Assembly (NCBI RefSeq): GCF_017427765.1 | Contig: NZ_JAFRSC010000019.1 | Coordinates: 31,587-95,586, forward strand | From: Methanobrevibacter sp. | Lineage (GTDB): Archaea > Methanobacteriota > Methanobacteria > Methanobacteriales > Methanobacteriaceae | Length of the DNA: 64,000 nt | Reading direction: 5' to 3' | Shown here: in pieces, positions 48,230 through 57,352 of the stretch | How the letters are laid out: every line of letters starts with the position of its first letter | How positions within the stretch are numbered: position 1 is the first letter of the stretch | The notes under the pieces: generated by a model | The model's database searches: none | The model's input: only the letters and a program-made list of their open reading frames with translations | Told to the model about the DNA's origin: nothing | Position numbers and translations under genes: made by a program

Positions 48230-50491
48230 TTATTTTCTTGATAAAGATTGGATTTCTTCAACTACTTTGTATAATACTTCTTCCCCAAGTCCTTCAATAT
48301 ATTTAATAGACCCTGCACATTCATGGCCACCACCGTCAATACCTGCTGATGGAACTCGCTCAATCATTGTAGATACAATATCATTTACATTAAAACCAAA
48401 TTGCTCAGCTACAGCATCAGTTGCCCTGAATACACCAAAATCAGGTCCATGTCCTAAAGTTACAATTGGCTTATCATCCCCAATCTCTTTTATGACATGG
48501 TCATGGACAAACCCGCAAGTTTTTCCAGGAGCAGGGAAAGTGAATTTATGTGCATATTTTTCAACATCAATAAGATTAAAGTAAATGCCGTTTTCAAGTT
48601 GTGTTCTTTTAATGTTAGGAAGAGCCGCCTTAAGTTGTGTGTCAACTCTCTTTAGATATTCTTTATATAACGCATCAATCATTTTTTCATGCTTATCAAG
48701 ATTATCTACAGCAAGGATGGTGTCCATAATTCCTCTTCCATTCATAAACCTCAGGAAATATGCTTCAAAATCAACACATTCAGCTATTTTAGCTAAATGC
48801 TCTTTATTAAATCCTTTTTCACTAGCTAACTGCAGATATTGATAAACCTCTCCGCATTCAGCATGGTCACCTAATGCCGCAACAGCAGGCAAATGTTTTA
48901 TAATTTCTTTTACTTCAGGATTTATAATGTGCGCCACTTCAGTTGCCAATGCTCCAGCAGTGAGCTGTGAATCTCCACCAACAAGATATGGATTTACATG
49001 TGTGTCCACATATTCATCAACTGCAACAGTTGCACCATAAATTTCCCCATTTCTTTCATCTTTAGTGAGTAAATCACCTGGAGAGTGGTGGTCAATTACA
49101 ACAACTTCAATATCATAGATTTTTGCCTGCATTAAGGCTACAATGTCCTCTTCTGTTGATCCGTTGTCTAAAAGAACAATTAAAGGTAATTTTTGACCGT
49201 GTCTTTCCTGGTCTTCTAGAGCAAATGACAAATCTTTTACAACATCTTCAAGTTCATAGAATGGTGCTTTACTTGGAGAACGTTTAAAATAGTAATATTG
49301 AGCATCATTACTTGGATTTACTTCTTCAATCAATGGAATCAATGCTTTTTCCATTGCAACACCTGCACATATACCATCAGCATCATTGTGGTGTCTAAGC
49401 AGAATAGTCCTACCGTCAAGTATTGCTCTTCTGATTTTTTGGGCTGCTTCCCTCATCTTCGGTTTAAGTCTGTTTAAAACATCACTTTTGACCAAGAAAT
49501 CAACATCTTCAGGTTCAGCTCTTTTGTTTAATGCAGCATCAATTAAAGTACGTAACTTACGAGTGTTTTCTTCATTAAGTTTTGTCATTGAAGATGACTC
49601 AATCTGTGTCTTTCCGCTGTGTTCATTAACTTCTCCCAATACCTGTACTGCATCGCCGACTTCAATTTCAGGATAAGACCTCTCACCGGCCTTATCAAAA
49701 GCAGCTATTTCTGTAACACCACTTTCATCACTGACCATGAAGATTGTAGGTCCTGAAGTCTGCTGGATTTGTTGAACTTCACCATCAATCCTAACAGTTT
49801 TTCCTTTTTTAGATTCTAACTGTTTGATTAATGTTCTTGGAAGTGATTTAGTTAATTTAATTAATCTGTATTTGTCAACATAAGCAGGCGCTAGGTCAAT
49901 TTTATTTTCTCTAGATTTAATTGCAGTAATAAATACAATTACATCATCACCAACATTATATTCGGAAACATCTCCCCTCATAAGTCCCCAAACATTATTA
50001 TTCAATGTGACAAAAGCACCGTATCTTTCAATTCTTGTTATTTTTCCTCTATATAATCTATCTTTATCAATATCGCTCATTTTACATAGGGAATCCAATA
50101 CATATACATCCCTTGCCTGATTTTGCCGAGCAACATATTCATCATGTTTCATTTTCTCAACCTTTCTTTTTTCATTACAATCTGAACAGATATCTTCATC
50201 TTCATCAATTAAAGCTCCACAATCTCTACATACATTTATTTGACCAGTTCCTTTACAGTGAGGGCAGTCCCCATATACTTCCACTTGGCCTTTTCCGTTG
50301 CAAGCTTCACAGGGAATATCCTCATCACCACCCAAATCAAATTTATCACGAGCTTTACTGTTAACACCTTTAAAATGACTTCCTACATCAAATAAATCAT
50401 CTTCATATCCTGTTCCACCACAGGATTCACATTCCTTATAGTCCACTACGACTGAACCTGTTCCTTTACATTTTGGACATTTAGTTTTCAT
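48230..50491 (-). CDS. Archaeal RecJ-like DHH exonuclease with DnaJ-type zinc fingers and S1 domain
   Basis: A 753-residue protein. Residues 1-110 have DnaJ-type CxxCxGxG repeats (CPKCKGTG, CESCGGTG, CEACNGKG, CPHCKGTG) and a zinc ribbon. An S1 domain (RGKITRIERYGAFVTLNN) and an OB-like part follow. From about 365 it is a DHH phosphoesterase: LRHHNDADGICAG, LLDNGSTEED and VVVIDHHSPGD, the metal ligands of RecJ. This is the COG1107 archaeal family, likely a nuclease on single-stranded DNA or RNA. The mixed RNA- and zinc-binding parts leave the substrate open. Confidence 0.9.
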   Translation of the reverse strand: MKTKCPKCKGTGSVVVDYKECESCGGTGYEDDLFDVGSHFKGVNSKARDKFDLGGDEDIPCEACNGKGQVEVYGDCPHCKGTGQINVCRDCGALIDEDEDICSDCNEKRKVEKMKHDEYVARQNQARDVYVLDSLCKMSDIDKDRLYRGKITRIERYGAFVTLNNNVWGLMRGDVSEYNVGDDVIVFITAIKSRENKIDLAPAYVDKYRLIKLTKSLPRTLIKQLESKKGKTVRIDGEVQQIQQTSGPTIFMVSDESGVTEIAAFDKAGERSYPEIEVGDAVQVLGEVNEHSGKTQIESSSMTKLNEENTRKLRTLIDAALNKRAEPEDVDFLVKSDVLNRLKPKMREAAQKIRRAILDGRTILLRHHNDADGICAGVAMEKALIPLIEEVNPSNDAQYYYFKRSPSKAPFYELEDVVKDLSFALEDQERHGQKLPLIVLLDNGSTEEDIVALMQAKIYDIEVVVIDHHSPGDLLTKDERNGEIYGATVAVDEYVDTHVNPYLVGGDSQLTAGALATEVAHIINPEVKEIIKHLPAVAALGDHAECGEVYQYLQLASEKGFNKEHLAKIAECVDFEAYFLRFMNGRGIMDTILAVDNLDKHEKMIDALYKEYLKRVDTQLKAALPNIKRTQLENGIYFNLIDVEKYAHKFTFPAPGKTCGFVHDHVIKEIGDDKPIVTLGHGPDFGVFRATDAVAEQFGFNVNDIVSTMIERVPSAGIDGGGHECAGSIKYIEGLGEEVLYKVVEEIQSLSRK

Positions 50492-50511
50492 TTAAAACCT
50501 CTAATCAGATA

Positions 50512-51018
50512 CTAAATTTCTTTAAATAAATTTGAATTATTACTAACAATTCCATCTCTTTGATTTTGATATTCTTTAGCTTGATAAATTATGTCATTAG
50601 CTTCAGAAGCATAGTTAGTACCGGTATAATTAGAATTTACCTCAAAGCATTCAATAGCCTGCTTTAATAAATCAACAGCCTGGAGTTTTAACTCAACTTC
50701 GTTGATTACAGTGTTGATATACTCCTGATGAACACTATTTACATCCGAAGAATAATTATTTTGAATATCCTTTAACATTAACAAACTCTTATTGTAATTA
50801 TTTCCCGCAGAAACTGCCTTATCCATTCCATCGTAAAAATATTTATTATTAACTAATTCAACAGCTTCATTATACTCTCTATCCCCATCAACAATGCCAT
50901 CACTAATATCATGCATTGACTTGTTCATACTATCAGTAGAACTATCAACGAAAATGATAGCGGTTGAAACAAGAACTAATACTACAACAAAAATTATTAA
51001 CTTAATATAACTAGACAC
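50512..51018 (-). CDS. Small membrane-anchored helical protein
   Basis: A 168-residue protein with one N-terminal hydrophobic segment (IKLIIFVVVLVLVSTAIIFV). The rest is helical and probably outside the membrane (EVELKLQAVDLLKQAIECFE). GTG start 51018, without a clear ribosome site. Family unknown. The RecJ-like gene follows after 20 bases. Confidence 0.6.
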   Translation of the reverse strand: MSSYIKLIIFVVVLVLVSTAIIFVDSSTDSMNKSMHDISDGIVDGDREYNEAVELVNNKYFYDGMDKAVSAGNNYNKSLLMLKDIQNNYSSDVNSVHQEYINTVINEVELKLQAVDLLKQAIECFEVNSNYTGTNYASEANDIIYQAKEYQNQRDGIVSNNSNLFKEI

Positions 51019-51104
51019 GATATATTTTATATTAAAACAAGTAATTAAAATTTTTCATTAGATAAAAATAAATAAAAAAAGAAGCTTAAAATTTAATTTT
51101 AAGC

Positions 51105-51470
51105 TTATTCACTTGCCCAAAGGCCGTGTAAATTACAGAATGCACATGCTTTTACATCACTAGCATCATTTACTGTGAAAGTTGCTTCTGCAACATCACC
51201 TGGTTTGAAGCATTTAGCATACTGTTCGTCACCAGCTTCAACAATTAAAAATTGAATGTAGTGGTCATCATCCATAGGGTGAGCAGCTTCACCGACTTTA
51301 ACGGTTACTTTATCACCATCGATTTCAACAACTGGTTTGTGTTTAGGTGATTTTTCACCTTCGGTTTGTACTGGAATTGCAAGCATATGGTCATTGCATG
51401 CGTTTTCATCCCCGATAGCTAAAACTTGAATAATACTTCCACATTCTTCACATTTTAATATTTTTGCCAT
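51105..51470 (-). CDS. Superoxide reductase (desulfoferrodoxin type)
   Basis: Reduces superoxide to peroxide in anaerobes at a mononuclear iron site. At 121 residues it has the N-terminal CEECGS, a single CxxC pair rather than the four cysteines of full desulforedoxin domains. The iron ligands are in SPKHKPV, EAAHPMDDDHYIQFL and CAFCNLHG. ATG 51470 has GGAGAT upstream. The N-terminal iron centre may therefore be incomplete or absent, leaving the SOR centre. Confidence 0.88.
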   Translation of the reverse strand: MAKILKCEECGSIIQVLAIGDENACNDHMLAIPVQTEGEKSPKHKPVVEIDGDKVTVKVGEAAHPMDDDHYIQFLIVEAGDEQYAKCFKPGDVAEATFTVNDASDVKACAFCNLHGLWASE

Positions 51471-51535
51471 ATAAAACATCTCCTTAAATAATTAAAGATA
51501 TTTTATTTTTTAAAGTATATATTATTATTGATACT

Positions 51536-51910
51536 CTATTGGTTATTCTCATAATAGTTTTCAATAGCTGCCTGAAGACCATCGGCAGCAAGGTTTGAAC
51601 AGTGCATCTTGATCGGTGGAAGACCATCCAATTCATCTGCAACATCATTTCTAGAAATTTGTAATGCTTCCTCTAGGGTTTTTCCAACAGCAATTTCTGT
51701 AATCATACTGCTGGTTGCAATAGCTGCCCCGCAACCAAATGTCTGGAAGGAAATATCTTCAATGACTTCATCATCATTAACTTTGATATAAATTGTCATT
51801 AAATCACCACAGGTTGGGTTTCCAACTGTTCCGACACCATTTGCATCCTCCATTTTTCTACAGTTTCTTGGGTTTGCAAAGTGATCCATTACTTTTTCTG
51901 AATAATCCAT
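51536..51910 (-). CDS. nifU: Fe-S scaffold protein NifU/IscU type
   Basis: A 124-residue scaffold on which Fe-S clusters are built. The three cysteines are in NPTCGDL, FGCGAAIA and KMHCSNL. ATG 51910 (MDYSEKVMDHF) follows the nifS stop by one base, so the sulfur donor and scaffold are coexpressed. The longer frame begins inside nifS. It is the last gene of the cysteine island. Confidence 0.95.
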   Translation of the reverse strand: MDYSEKVMDHFANPRNCRKMEDANGVGTVGNPTCGDLMTIYIKVNDDEVIEDISFQTFGCGAAIATSSMITEIAVGKTLEEALQISRNDVADELDGLPPIKMHCSNLAADGLQAAIENYYENNQ

Positions 51911-51911
51911 A

Positions 51912-53120
51912 TTAACACATCCTACATTCATCATTGTGTTTTTTACACATTACATTATCATAATCCAGATCCTGATTCCAAAGAGGTGACATTTCTCTAA
52001 GTCTGGAAACAGATTCTGCAATAACATTAACAAATTCATCTACATCAAATTTATCACTTTCAGGAGCAAGTGAGATTCTCAAAGACCCATGAACATCAAC
52101 AGGATCAAGACCTAAAGCTGTTAATACTGGAGATGCTTCCAAAGTATTTGAAGAACATGCTGAACCAGTTGAAGCCTGATAACCTTTGGCATCCAATAAA
52201 AGAATTAATGATTCACCTTCAATGGCCTTAAATCTGAAGTTGACCAGATTTGGTAATCTGTTTTCACTGCCACCATTTAGATGAGCCTCTGGAATAGTGC
52301 TCAATACCTTCTCAATGAGTTCATCGCGAATTGAGGATAATTTTTCATGATGTTCTTCTAGCTGTTGGGAAGCTAATTCACAGGCTTTACCGAATCCGAC
52401 AATTCCTGGAACATTTTCAGTCCCTCCTCTGATTCCTTTTTCCTGTCCACCTCCATGAATAAGTGGCACAACACGGGTTCCTTTTTTGATGTATAATGCT
52501 CCAACACCTTTTGGACCGTTAATTTTATGTGAAGATAAAGCAAGTAAATCAATATTTAATTTCTCAACATCCACATCTATTTTCCCGAAACTTTGTACTG
52601 CATCAACATGAAATTTGATTCCATTTTCACGTGCAATTTTGCCTATTTCTTCGATTGGCTGAATTGTACCTATTTCATTGTTAGCATGCATTACACTAAT
52701 TAAAATAGTTTCATCGGTGATTGCTTCTTTTAAATCATCAATTTCAATTACACCATTTTCATTTACCGGAAGATAAGTCACTTTAAAGTCAAGTGATTCC
52801 AGAAATCCTAAAGTATTTTTAACAGCAGGATGTTCAATATTTGTTGTAATAATATGTTTACCTTTTTTAGCTAATTTAAAGGCAATTCCCTTAATAGCAA
52901 GATTATCAGATTCAGATCCTCCGCTTGTAAAAATAATTTCTTCAGGTTTTGCATTGATTGCATCCGCTACTCTTTTACGAGCTAAATCTAATGCTTTTTT
53001 TGATTCACGGCCAATTTTATAAAGAGTGGATGGGTTACCAAACTCTTCAGTGAAATATGGCTTCATTTCATTAAAAACTTCTTCACTAACTTGAGTGGTT
53101 GCTGAGTTATCCAAATACAT
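51912..53120 (-). CDS. nifS: Cysteine desulfurase NifS/IscS with Cys-rich tail
   Basis: This PLP enzyme takes sulfur from cysteine for Fe-S clusters and tRNA thiolation. It starts MYLDNSATTQ (ATG 53120, GGGAG upstream). The PLP lysine is in LLALSSHKINGPKG and the active cysteine in STGSACSSNT. About 402 residues. Beyond the family core, the C-terminus ends in MCKKHNDECRMC, adding three cysteines and a histidine that could bind metal or relay sulfur. nifU follows directly. Confidence 0.95.
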   Translation of the reverse strand: MYLDNSATTQVSEEVFNEMKPYFTEEFGNPSTLYKIGRESKKALDLARKRVADAINAKPEEIIFTSGGSESDNLAIKGIAFKLAKKGKHIITTNIEHPAVKNTLGFLESLDFKVTYLPVNENGVIEIDDLKEAITDETILISVMHANNEIGTIQPIEEIGKIARENGIKFHVDAVQSFGKIDVDVEKLNIDLLALSSHKINGPKGVGALYIKKGTRVVPLIHGGGQEKGIRGGTENVPGIVGFGKACELASQQLEEHHEKLSSIRDELIEKVLSTIPEAHLNGGSENRLPNLVNFRFKAIEGESLILLLDAKGYQASTGSACSSNTLEASPVLTALGLDPVDVHGSLRISLAPESDKFDVDEFVNVIAESVSRLREMSPLWNQDLDYDNVMCKKHNDECRMC

Positions 53121-53193
53121 TTCTTTATCTCCCAATTGTTTTTTAAAAAATTTAAAAATTATAATATAAAAATTTTAAGTGAGTAGACAGTAA

Positions 53194-54489
53194 CTAAATA
53201 CTGTCTAAAGCCTGACTGAGGTCTTCGATTAAATCGTCCACATCTTCAAGACCAATAGAAAGCCTAATGAAGTCAGGTGTCACACCAGTAGCTTCCTGTT
53301 CTTCAGGAGTTAATTGTTGGTGAGTAGTACTAGCAGGGTGAATTGCAAGACTTTTTGCATCACCAATGTTAGCAAGAATAGAGAACAATTCTAATTTTTC
53401 TATTACTTTTCTTCCTGCTTCTTCTCCACCTTCAACACCAAAGCCCAAAATACCTGCAAAGTTATCTTTTAGATATTTTTTGTTGATTTCATAAGTAGGG
53501 TGTGATTCCAATCCAGGATAGTTTACCCATTTGACTTTTGGATGGGATTCTAAAAATTTTGCGACTTTTAAAGCATTTTCAGAGTGTCTTTTTACACGTA
53601 CATCCAAACTTTCAAGTCCTTGTAGGAATATGAAACTGTGTACAGGCGCTTGAGTTGCACCCAAATCCCTTAAAAGCCTTGCTCTTGCCCTTACAGTAAA
53701 AGCAATGTTTCCAAGTTCAGGAACATCTCCAAATGCATCCCAAAATACCAATCCATGATAACTTGGATCAGGTTTTGTGAAGTTTGCAAATTTGCCGTTT
53801 CCCCAGTTGAATTTACCTGAGTCAACAATATATCCTCCAACAGCAGTACCGTGACCGCCAACATATTTGGTTGCAGATGATGCAATTACATCCGCACCAT
53901 GTTCTAAAGGCCTGACAAGTCCAACACCAACAGTATTATCCACAATCAATGGAATATCATGAGAGTGTGCAATTTCAGCTAATGCTTCAAAATCAGGTAC
54001 ATCCAATTTTGGATTTCCAATGGATTCCACATAAATTGCCTTGGTTTTCTCATCAATTGCATCTTCAAATGCTTGTAAGTCTTGTGAATCTACAAACTTG
54101 ACATCTCTTGCAAGATCTTTGAATGTGTAGTTAAATAATTGGTAAGTTCCACCGTAGAGGTTGTCTGCAGAAACAATATTGTCTCCAGGTTCAGTTACAT
54201 TCAATATAGCATATGAAATTGCTGCAAGACCACTTGATGTTGAAAGACCTGAATTACCACCTTCAATAGCAGCAATTCTAGCTTCAAATACATCACTGGT
54301 AGGGTTTGTTAATCTGGAGTAAATTTGTCCAAATTCTTGAAGGGCGAATCTTCTTGCAGCCTCGTCAGAGTCTTTAAATACATATGAAGTAGTTTGATAA
54401 ATTGGAACTGCCTGTGCCCCAGTTGCGGGGTCTGGAGTTTGTCCTGCACGTACACCTAAAGTTGCTAATCCATAATTTTTATTTGACAT
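53194..54489 (-). CDS. metY: O-acetylhomoserine/O-acetylserine sulfhydrylase (MetY family, copy 2)
   Basis: A 431-residue PLP enzyme, clearly homologous to the copy at 2037 ([46 protein letters not shown]). The window has cysE but no cysK or cysM. This copy sits in the cysteine island between cysS and nifS, so it may use O-acetylserine from CysE and sulfide to make cysteine. That substrate is inference; the family default is O-acetylhomoserine. AAGGTGAT precedes the ATG. Its promoter carries a DtxR-box-like site and an ATAAC palindrome. Confidence 0.9.
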   Translation of the reverse strand: MSNKNYGLATLGVRAGQTPDPATGAQAVPIYQTTSYVFKDSDEAARRFALQEFGQIYSRLTNPTSDVFEARIAAIEGGNSGLSTSSGLAAISYAILNVTEPGDNIVSADNLYGGTYQLFNYTFKDLARDVKFVDSQDLQAFEDAIDEKTKAIYVESIGNPKLDVPDFEALAEIAHSHDIPLIVDNTVGVGLVRPLEHGADVIASSATKYVGGHGTAVGGYIVDSGKFNWGNGKFANFTKPDPSYHGLVFWDAFGDVPELGNIAFTVRARARLLRDLGATQAPVHSFIFLQGLESLDVRVKRHSENALKVAKFLESHPKVKWVNYPGLESHPTYEINKKYLKDNFAGILGFGVEGGEEAGRKVIEKLELFSILANIGDAKSLAIHPASTTHQQLTPEEQEATGVTPDFIRLSIGLEDVDDLIEDLSQALDSI

Positions 54490-54533
54490 TAATAATCACC
54501 TTAATATTTGAATTTTAAAATAATATATCACGT

Positions 54534-54591
54534 GTTATATTACTATATAACAATAGTTATTTTTTATATATAAATGTTTTGTATGCCTAAA
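54534..54591 (-). promoter_or_regulatory. metY copy 2 promoter with two palindromic elements
   Basis: On the minus strand a DtxR-box-like TTTAGGCATACAAAAC (54591-54576) directly precedes TTTATATATAAAA (TATA box, 54573-54561). GTTATATAGTAATATAAC (54551-54534), an inverted repeat with 7-base arms, lies where transcription should begin. Both positions would let a bound protein block initiation. Confidence 0.55.
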
Positions 54592-54614
54592 TTAAAACAT
54601 TGGAAAAATAAAAT

Positions 54615-54647
54615 ATAACTTATGTTATATAATATAACATATGTTAT
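54615..54647. promoter_or_regulatory. Paired ATAAC palindromes in the cysS-metY gap
   Basis: ATAACTTATGTTAT (54615-54628, one mismatch) and ATAACATATGTTAT (54634-54647, perfect) lie 19 bases apart start to start. They resemble the elements ahead of metY and cysE. A TATA-like TAGTATATAAA follows at 54650-54660 on the plus strand, but no plus-strand gene is seen. Confidence 0.45.
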
Positions 54648-54717
54648 TATAGTATATAAAGGTTGTTATTTTATATAGAAAAAATTTAAAAAATAGAAAA
54701 ACGGAGATTCAAATCTC

Positions 54718-56067
54718 CTAATCGTTTATCTCATAACCTAATGACTGTAGATTATCTCTTATCTTATCAGATAATTCATATTGTTTGTTAGCTCTTAACT
54801 CAGATCTTACTTCAGAAATTACTTCAAGCAAGTCATCGCTTCCAGCATTAACTTCTGCAACTTCAAAGCTGACACCAAAAATATGAGCCACATCATCCAA
54901 GAATGCTTTAATGGCCATTTTATCATCATCGGATAAGTTTTCCAATTCATTTTTGGAATCATTTATTAATCCAAACACAGCTGCAATAGCTTTTGGAGTG
55001 TTAAAGTCATCATCCATACTATTAAAGAACTCAGAACTCCATTTTACCAATACTTCATAATCAGAACTAAATTCCTCAGCCACTTCAACATCTAAAAGTT
55101 CATAGTATTTTCTAATCCTATCCAAACTTTTTTCAGATTGATGAAGTGAATCTTTAGAAAAGTCAATCGGACTTCTGTAGTGAGTTGAAAGTACAAAGAA
55201 TCTGAATGTTTCAGCATCCCAATCTTCAAGCAATTCACGAATGGTAATGAAGTTATTTAAAGATTTTGACATTTTTTCTCCGTTTACATTTAAAAATCCA
55301 GTGTGTAACCAGAATTTAACCATAGGAGCTTTACCTGAAACAGCTTCCATTTGTGTAATTTCCGCCTCATGGTGTGGGAAAATTAAATCTAGACCTCCAC
55401 CGTGAGCATCATATTGAGGTCCAAAATAGTATTCTGTAATTGCAGTATCCTCAATGTGCCAGCCAGGTCTTCCGTCGCCCCATGGGGACGGCCAGGTAGG
55501 TTCGTCCACACCGTCTCTTTTTTTCCAAAGTGCAAAGTCCTGTGGATTTTTCTTAGTGGTCTCAGCAATGTCTCTGTGAGATTCCAACTCATCAACATTC
55601 CTGTTGGATAATTTACCGAATTCCGGAAACTTATCAATTTCAAAATAAACTCCGTCTTCGGTTTCATAAGCAAAACCTTTATCGATTAATCTTTGAATTT
55701 GGTCCAAGATTTCATCAACATGATCAGTTGCTCTTGCAAATAAATTAACACCATTGACATTTAATTTATTCATGTCCTCAATGTATCTTTTTTCAAATTT
55801 TCTAGCTAACTGGCTTGCCGGAATTCCACTTTCTTTTGATCTGTTGATAATTTTATCATCAATATCAGTTATGTTTTGAATGTAGAATACTGCATATCCA
55901 CTGTACTCCAAATATCTTTTAATTGTATCAAAAGAGATGTAGGTTCTCCCATGACCAATATGAGCATCATCATAAACAGTCGGACCGCAAACAAATAAGT
56001 TAACTCTATTTTTATTTATTGTTTCAAAAGTCTGTTTACTGCGAGTTAATGTTGAATAAACGTCCAT
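54718..56067 (-). CDS. cysS: Cysteinyl-tRNA synthetase
   Basis: Charges tRNA-Cys directly. At 449 residues it is a class I enzyme. Zinc ligands begin at FVCGPTVYDD, the HIGH motif is in DAHIGHGRT and the KMSKS motif in NGEKMSKSLNNF. The organism can therefore charge tRNA-Cys directly and need not depend on the SepRS/SepCysS route of some methanogens. The ATG is 43 bases after tRNA-Cys, its own substrate gene. GGAGAT precedes the start. Confidence 0.97.
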   Translation of the reverse strand: MDVYSTLTRSKQTFETINKNRVNLFVCGPTVYDDAHIGHGRTYISFDTIKRYLEYSGYAVFYIQNITDIDDKIINRSKESGIPASQLARKFEKRYIEDMNKLNVNGVNLFARATDHVDEILDQIQRLIDKGFAYETEDGVYFEIDKFPEFGKLSNRNVDELESHRDIAETTKKNPQDFALWKKRDGVDEPTWPSPWGDGRPGWHIEDTAITEYYFGPQYDAHGGGLDLIFPHHEAEITQMEAVSGKAPMVKFWLHTGFLNVNGEKMSKSLNNFITIRELLEDWDAETFRFFVLSTHYRSPIDFSKDSLHQSEKSLDRIRKYYELLDVEVAEEFSSDYEVLVKWSSEFFNSMDDDFNTPKAIAAVFGLINDSKNELENLSDDDKMAIKAFLDDVAHIFGVSFEVAEVNAGSDDLLEVISEVRSELRANKQYELSDKIRDNLQSLGYEIND

Positions 56068-56110
56068 AAAAATATCTCCGCAAAAAAAATAATTAATTAA
56101 TTAAAAGAAA

Positions 56111-56181
56111 GGCAAGTGAGGGATTTGAACCCCCGTATTATGGTCTGCAGCCACACACCTAAGCCACTCGGTAAACTTGCC
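56111..56181 (-). tRNA. tRNA-Cys (GCA)
   Basis: On the minus strand the 71-base sequence folds as a tRNA. The acceptor is GGCAAGT/ACTTGCC. The D stem is ACC/GGT, the anticodon stem TGTGG/CCATA (one G-U), and the loop CTGCAGA has anticodon GCA. The T stem is GGGGG/CCCTC with TTCAAAT loop. No CCA is encoded. It lies between the Cys-rich regulator and cysS, 43 bases before the cysS ATG. Confidence 0.96.
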
Positions 56182-56205
56182 GCTAAAAATTAAAGTATAA
56201 TAAAA

Positions 56206-56249
56206 TATTGGTATCCAATAGTTTAAATAGTTTACTATTTTTACCAATA
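56206..56249 (-). promoter_or_regulatory. Nested hairpins between regulator and tRNA-Cys
   Basis: The gap holds TATTGG/CCAATA (56206-56220), AAATAGT/ACTATTT (56225-56240, perfect), and an outer TATTGGTA/TACCAATA (56206-56213 with 56242-56249). On the minus strand a T-rich TTTTATTATAC follows at about 56205-56195. It could end the cysE-regulator message, start the tRNA, or both. No experiment is implied. Confidence 0.4.
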
Positions 56250-56252
56250 TTT

Positions 56253-56633
56253 TTAACATTTACTAACTTCAGAACCCAAACAAGATTGGCAGTCTTCTCC
56301 AAGTTCGGACTTATCAATGTTAAGTTGATTTAAAACATCGGCAGTTTCAACATGCTTACATATAGCACATGTTCTTCCAATTAATTGAGCTTTTGTAGCT
56401 CTCCCATCAGATAATTCCTTAGCAAAATCCTTAACCATTTTTCTAACATTGTCATCAAGCTTAATACCACTACCACGTTTATCTGTTATGTACTGTGATA
56501 CAGCCGGTTGAGTAATGTCCATAAGCTCTGAAACATCTTTTTGCCTCATACCCAAATTTAAAAGTTCTTTAGCTAATTCTGACCTAATTGCCGGTATTAC
56601 ATACCATACAACGATTTCACAAGGTGGTTTCAT
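56253..56633 (-). CDS. Helix-turn-helix regulator with C-terminal cysteine cluster
   Basis: A 126-residue regulator. The XRE-type helix-turn-helix is LGMRQKDVSELMDITQPAVSQ (written in parts: MRQKDVSELMDI, TQPAVSQYITDKRG). The C-terminus has TCAICKH, CQSC and a final Cys, five cysteines that could bind zinc or Fe-S or sense thiols. The family (COG2522-like) is common in archaea. It follows cysE by 11 bases and so is probably the local regulator of cysteine genes; that role is inference. Confidence 0.85.
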   Translation of the reverse strand: MKPPCEIVVWYVIPAIRSELAKELLNLGMRQKDVSELMDITQPAVSQYITDKRGSGIKLDDNVRKMVKDFAKELSDGRATKAQLIGRTCAICKHVETADVLNQLNIDKSELGEDCQSCLGSEVSKC

Positions 56634-56644
56634 AAAAATCCCTT

Positions 56645-57352
56645 CTATTTTTTAAACAAATCCTCTAATTCTTCTTGCTCATCTCTGATATCATCTGTTA
56701 AGCATAATTCATTTTTGTCATATAAAATGCTAATTCGTTTATCATTTTCTTTAAGGTGTTTTTCTAAAGTTCTAATTGCATCTGCAACTGGGTCTGGGAG
56801 TTTATTGTGATCAAGATCAACTTCCTTGTAGGAAACACCTTTACATTTAACAATACGACCTGGAACGCCCACACATGTTGATTCGGGAGGAACATCTTTA
56901 AGTACCACAGCACCAGTTCCAATTTTAGAGTACTCCCCTATAGTGATGTTTCCCATCACCTTAGCACCTGCACCAACAATAACTCCACGTTCCAAAGTAG
57001 GATGTCTTTTGGTTTTTTCTGTACTGGTTCCTCCAAGGATTACTCCTTGATATAACAGCACATCATCACCAACAATTGCAGTTTCACCTACAACTACACC
57101 CATCCCATGGTCAATGAAAACACGTTTACCAAAAGTAGCCCCAGGGTGAATTTCGATACCAGTAATGAATCTGGCCAAATTAGAATTCATACGGGCCAAA
57201 AGCTTTAAAGAATGATTCCAAAGCCAATGACTGACTCTATGAAATAACAAAGCATAAAATCCCGGATAGCAAAGAAAAATCTCTAATGTAGATCTTGCCG
57301 CAGGATCTTTTTGCTTGATGGCTTTGATTTCATCCCTTAAATTATCAAACAT
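56645..57352 (-). CDS. cysE: Serine O-acetyltransferase
   Basis: Makes O-acetylserine from serine and acetyl-CoA, the first step of the bacterial-type cysteine route. About 235 residues: a helical N-terminus ([19 protein letters not shown]), then the left-handed hexapeptide helix with [18 protein letters not shown] and [23 protein letters not shown] 57352 has GAGGT upstream; the longer frame to 57427 is AT-rich leader. Its presence in a methanogen probably reflects old transfer from bacteria. It starts the cysteine island. Confidence 0.95.
   Translation of the reverse strand: MFDNLRDEIKAIKQKDPAARSTLEIFLCYPGFYALLFHRVSHWLWNHSLKLLARMNSNLARFITGIEIHPGATFGKRVFIDHGMGVVVGETAIVGDDVLLYQGVILGGTSTEKTKRHPTLERGVIVGAGAKVMGNITIGEYSKIGTGAVVLKDVPPESTCVGVPGRIVKCKGVSYKEVDLDHNKLPDPVADAIRTLEKHLKENDKRISILYDKNELCLTDDIRDEQEELEDLFKK

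Noticed and set aside
48150..48584. A 144-codon plus-strand frame at the end of the RecJ-like gene
   Set aside because: It crosses two minus-strand genes with strong domain matches and has no ribosome site.
54650..54660. Plus-strand TATA-like box as promoter of a rightward gene
   Set aside because: No plus-strand open frame follows; cysS is on the other strand.
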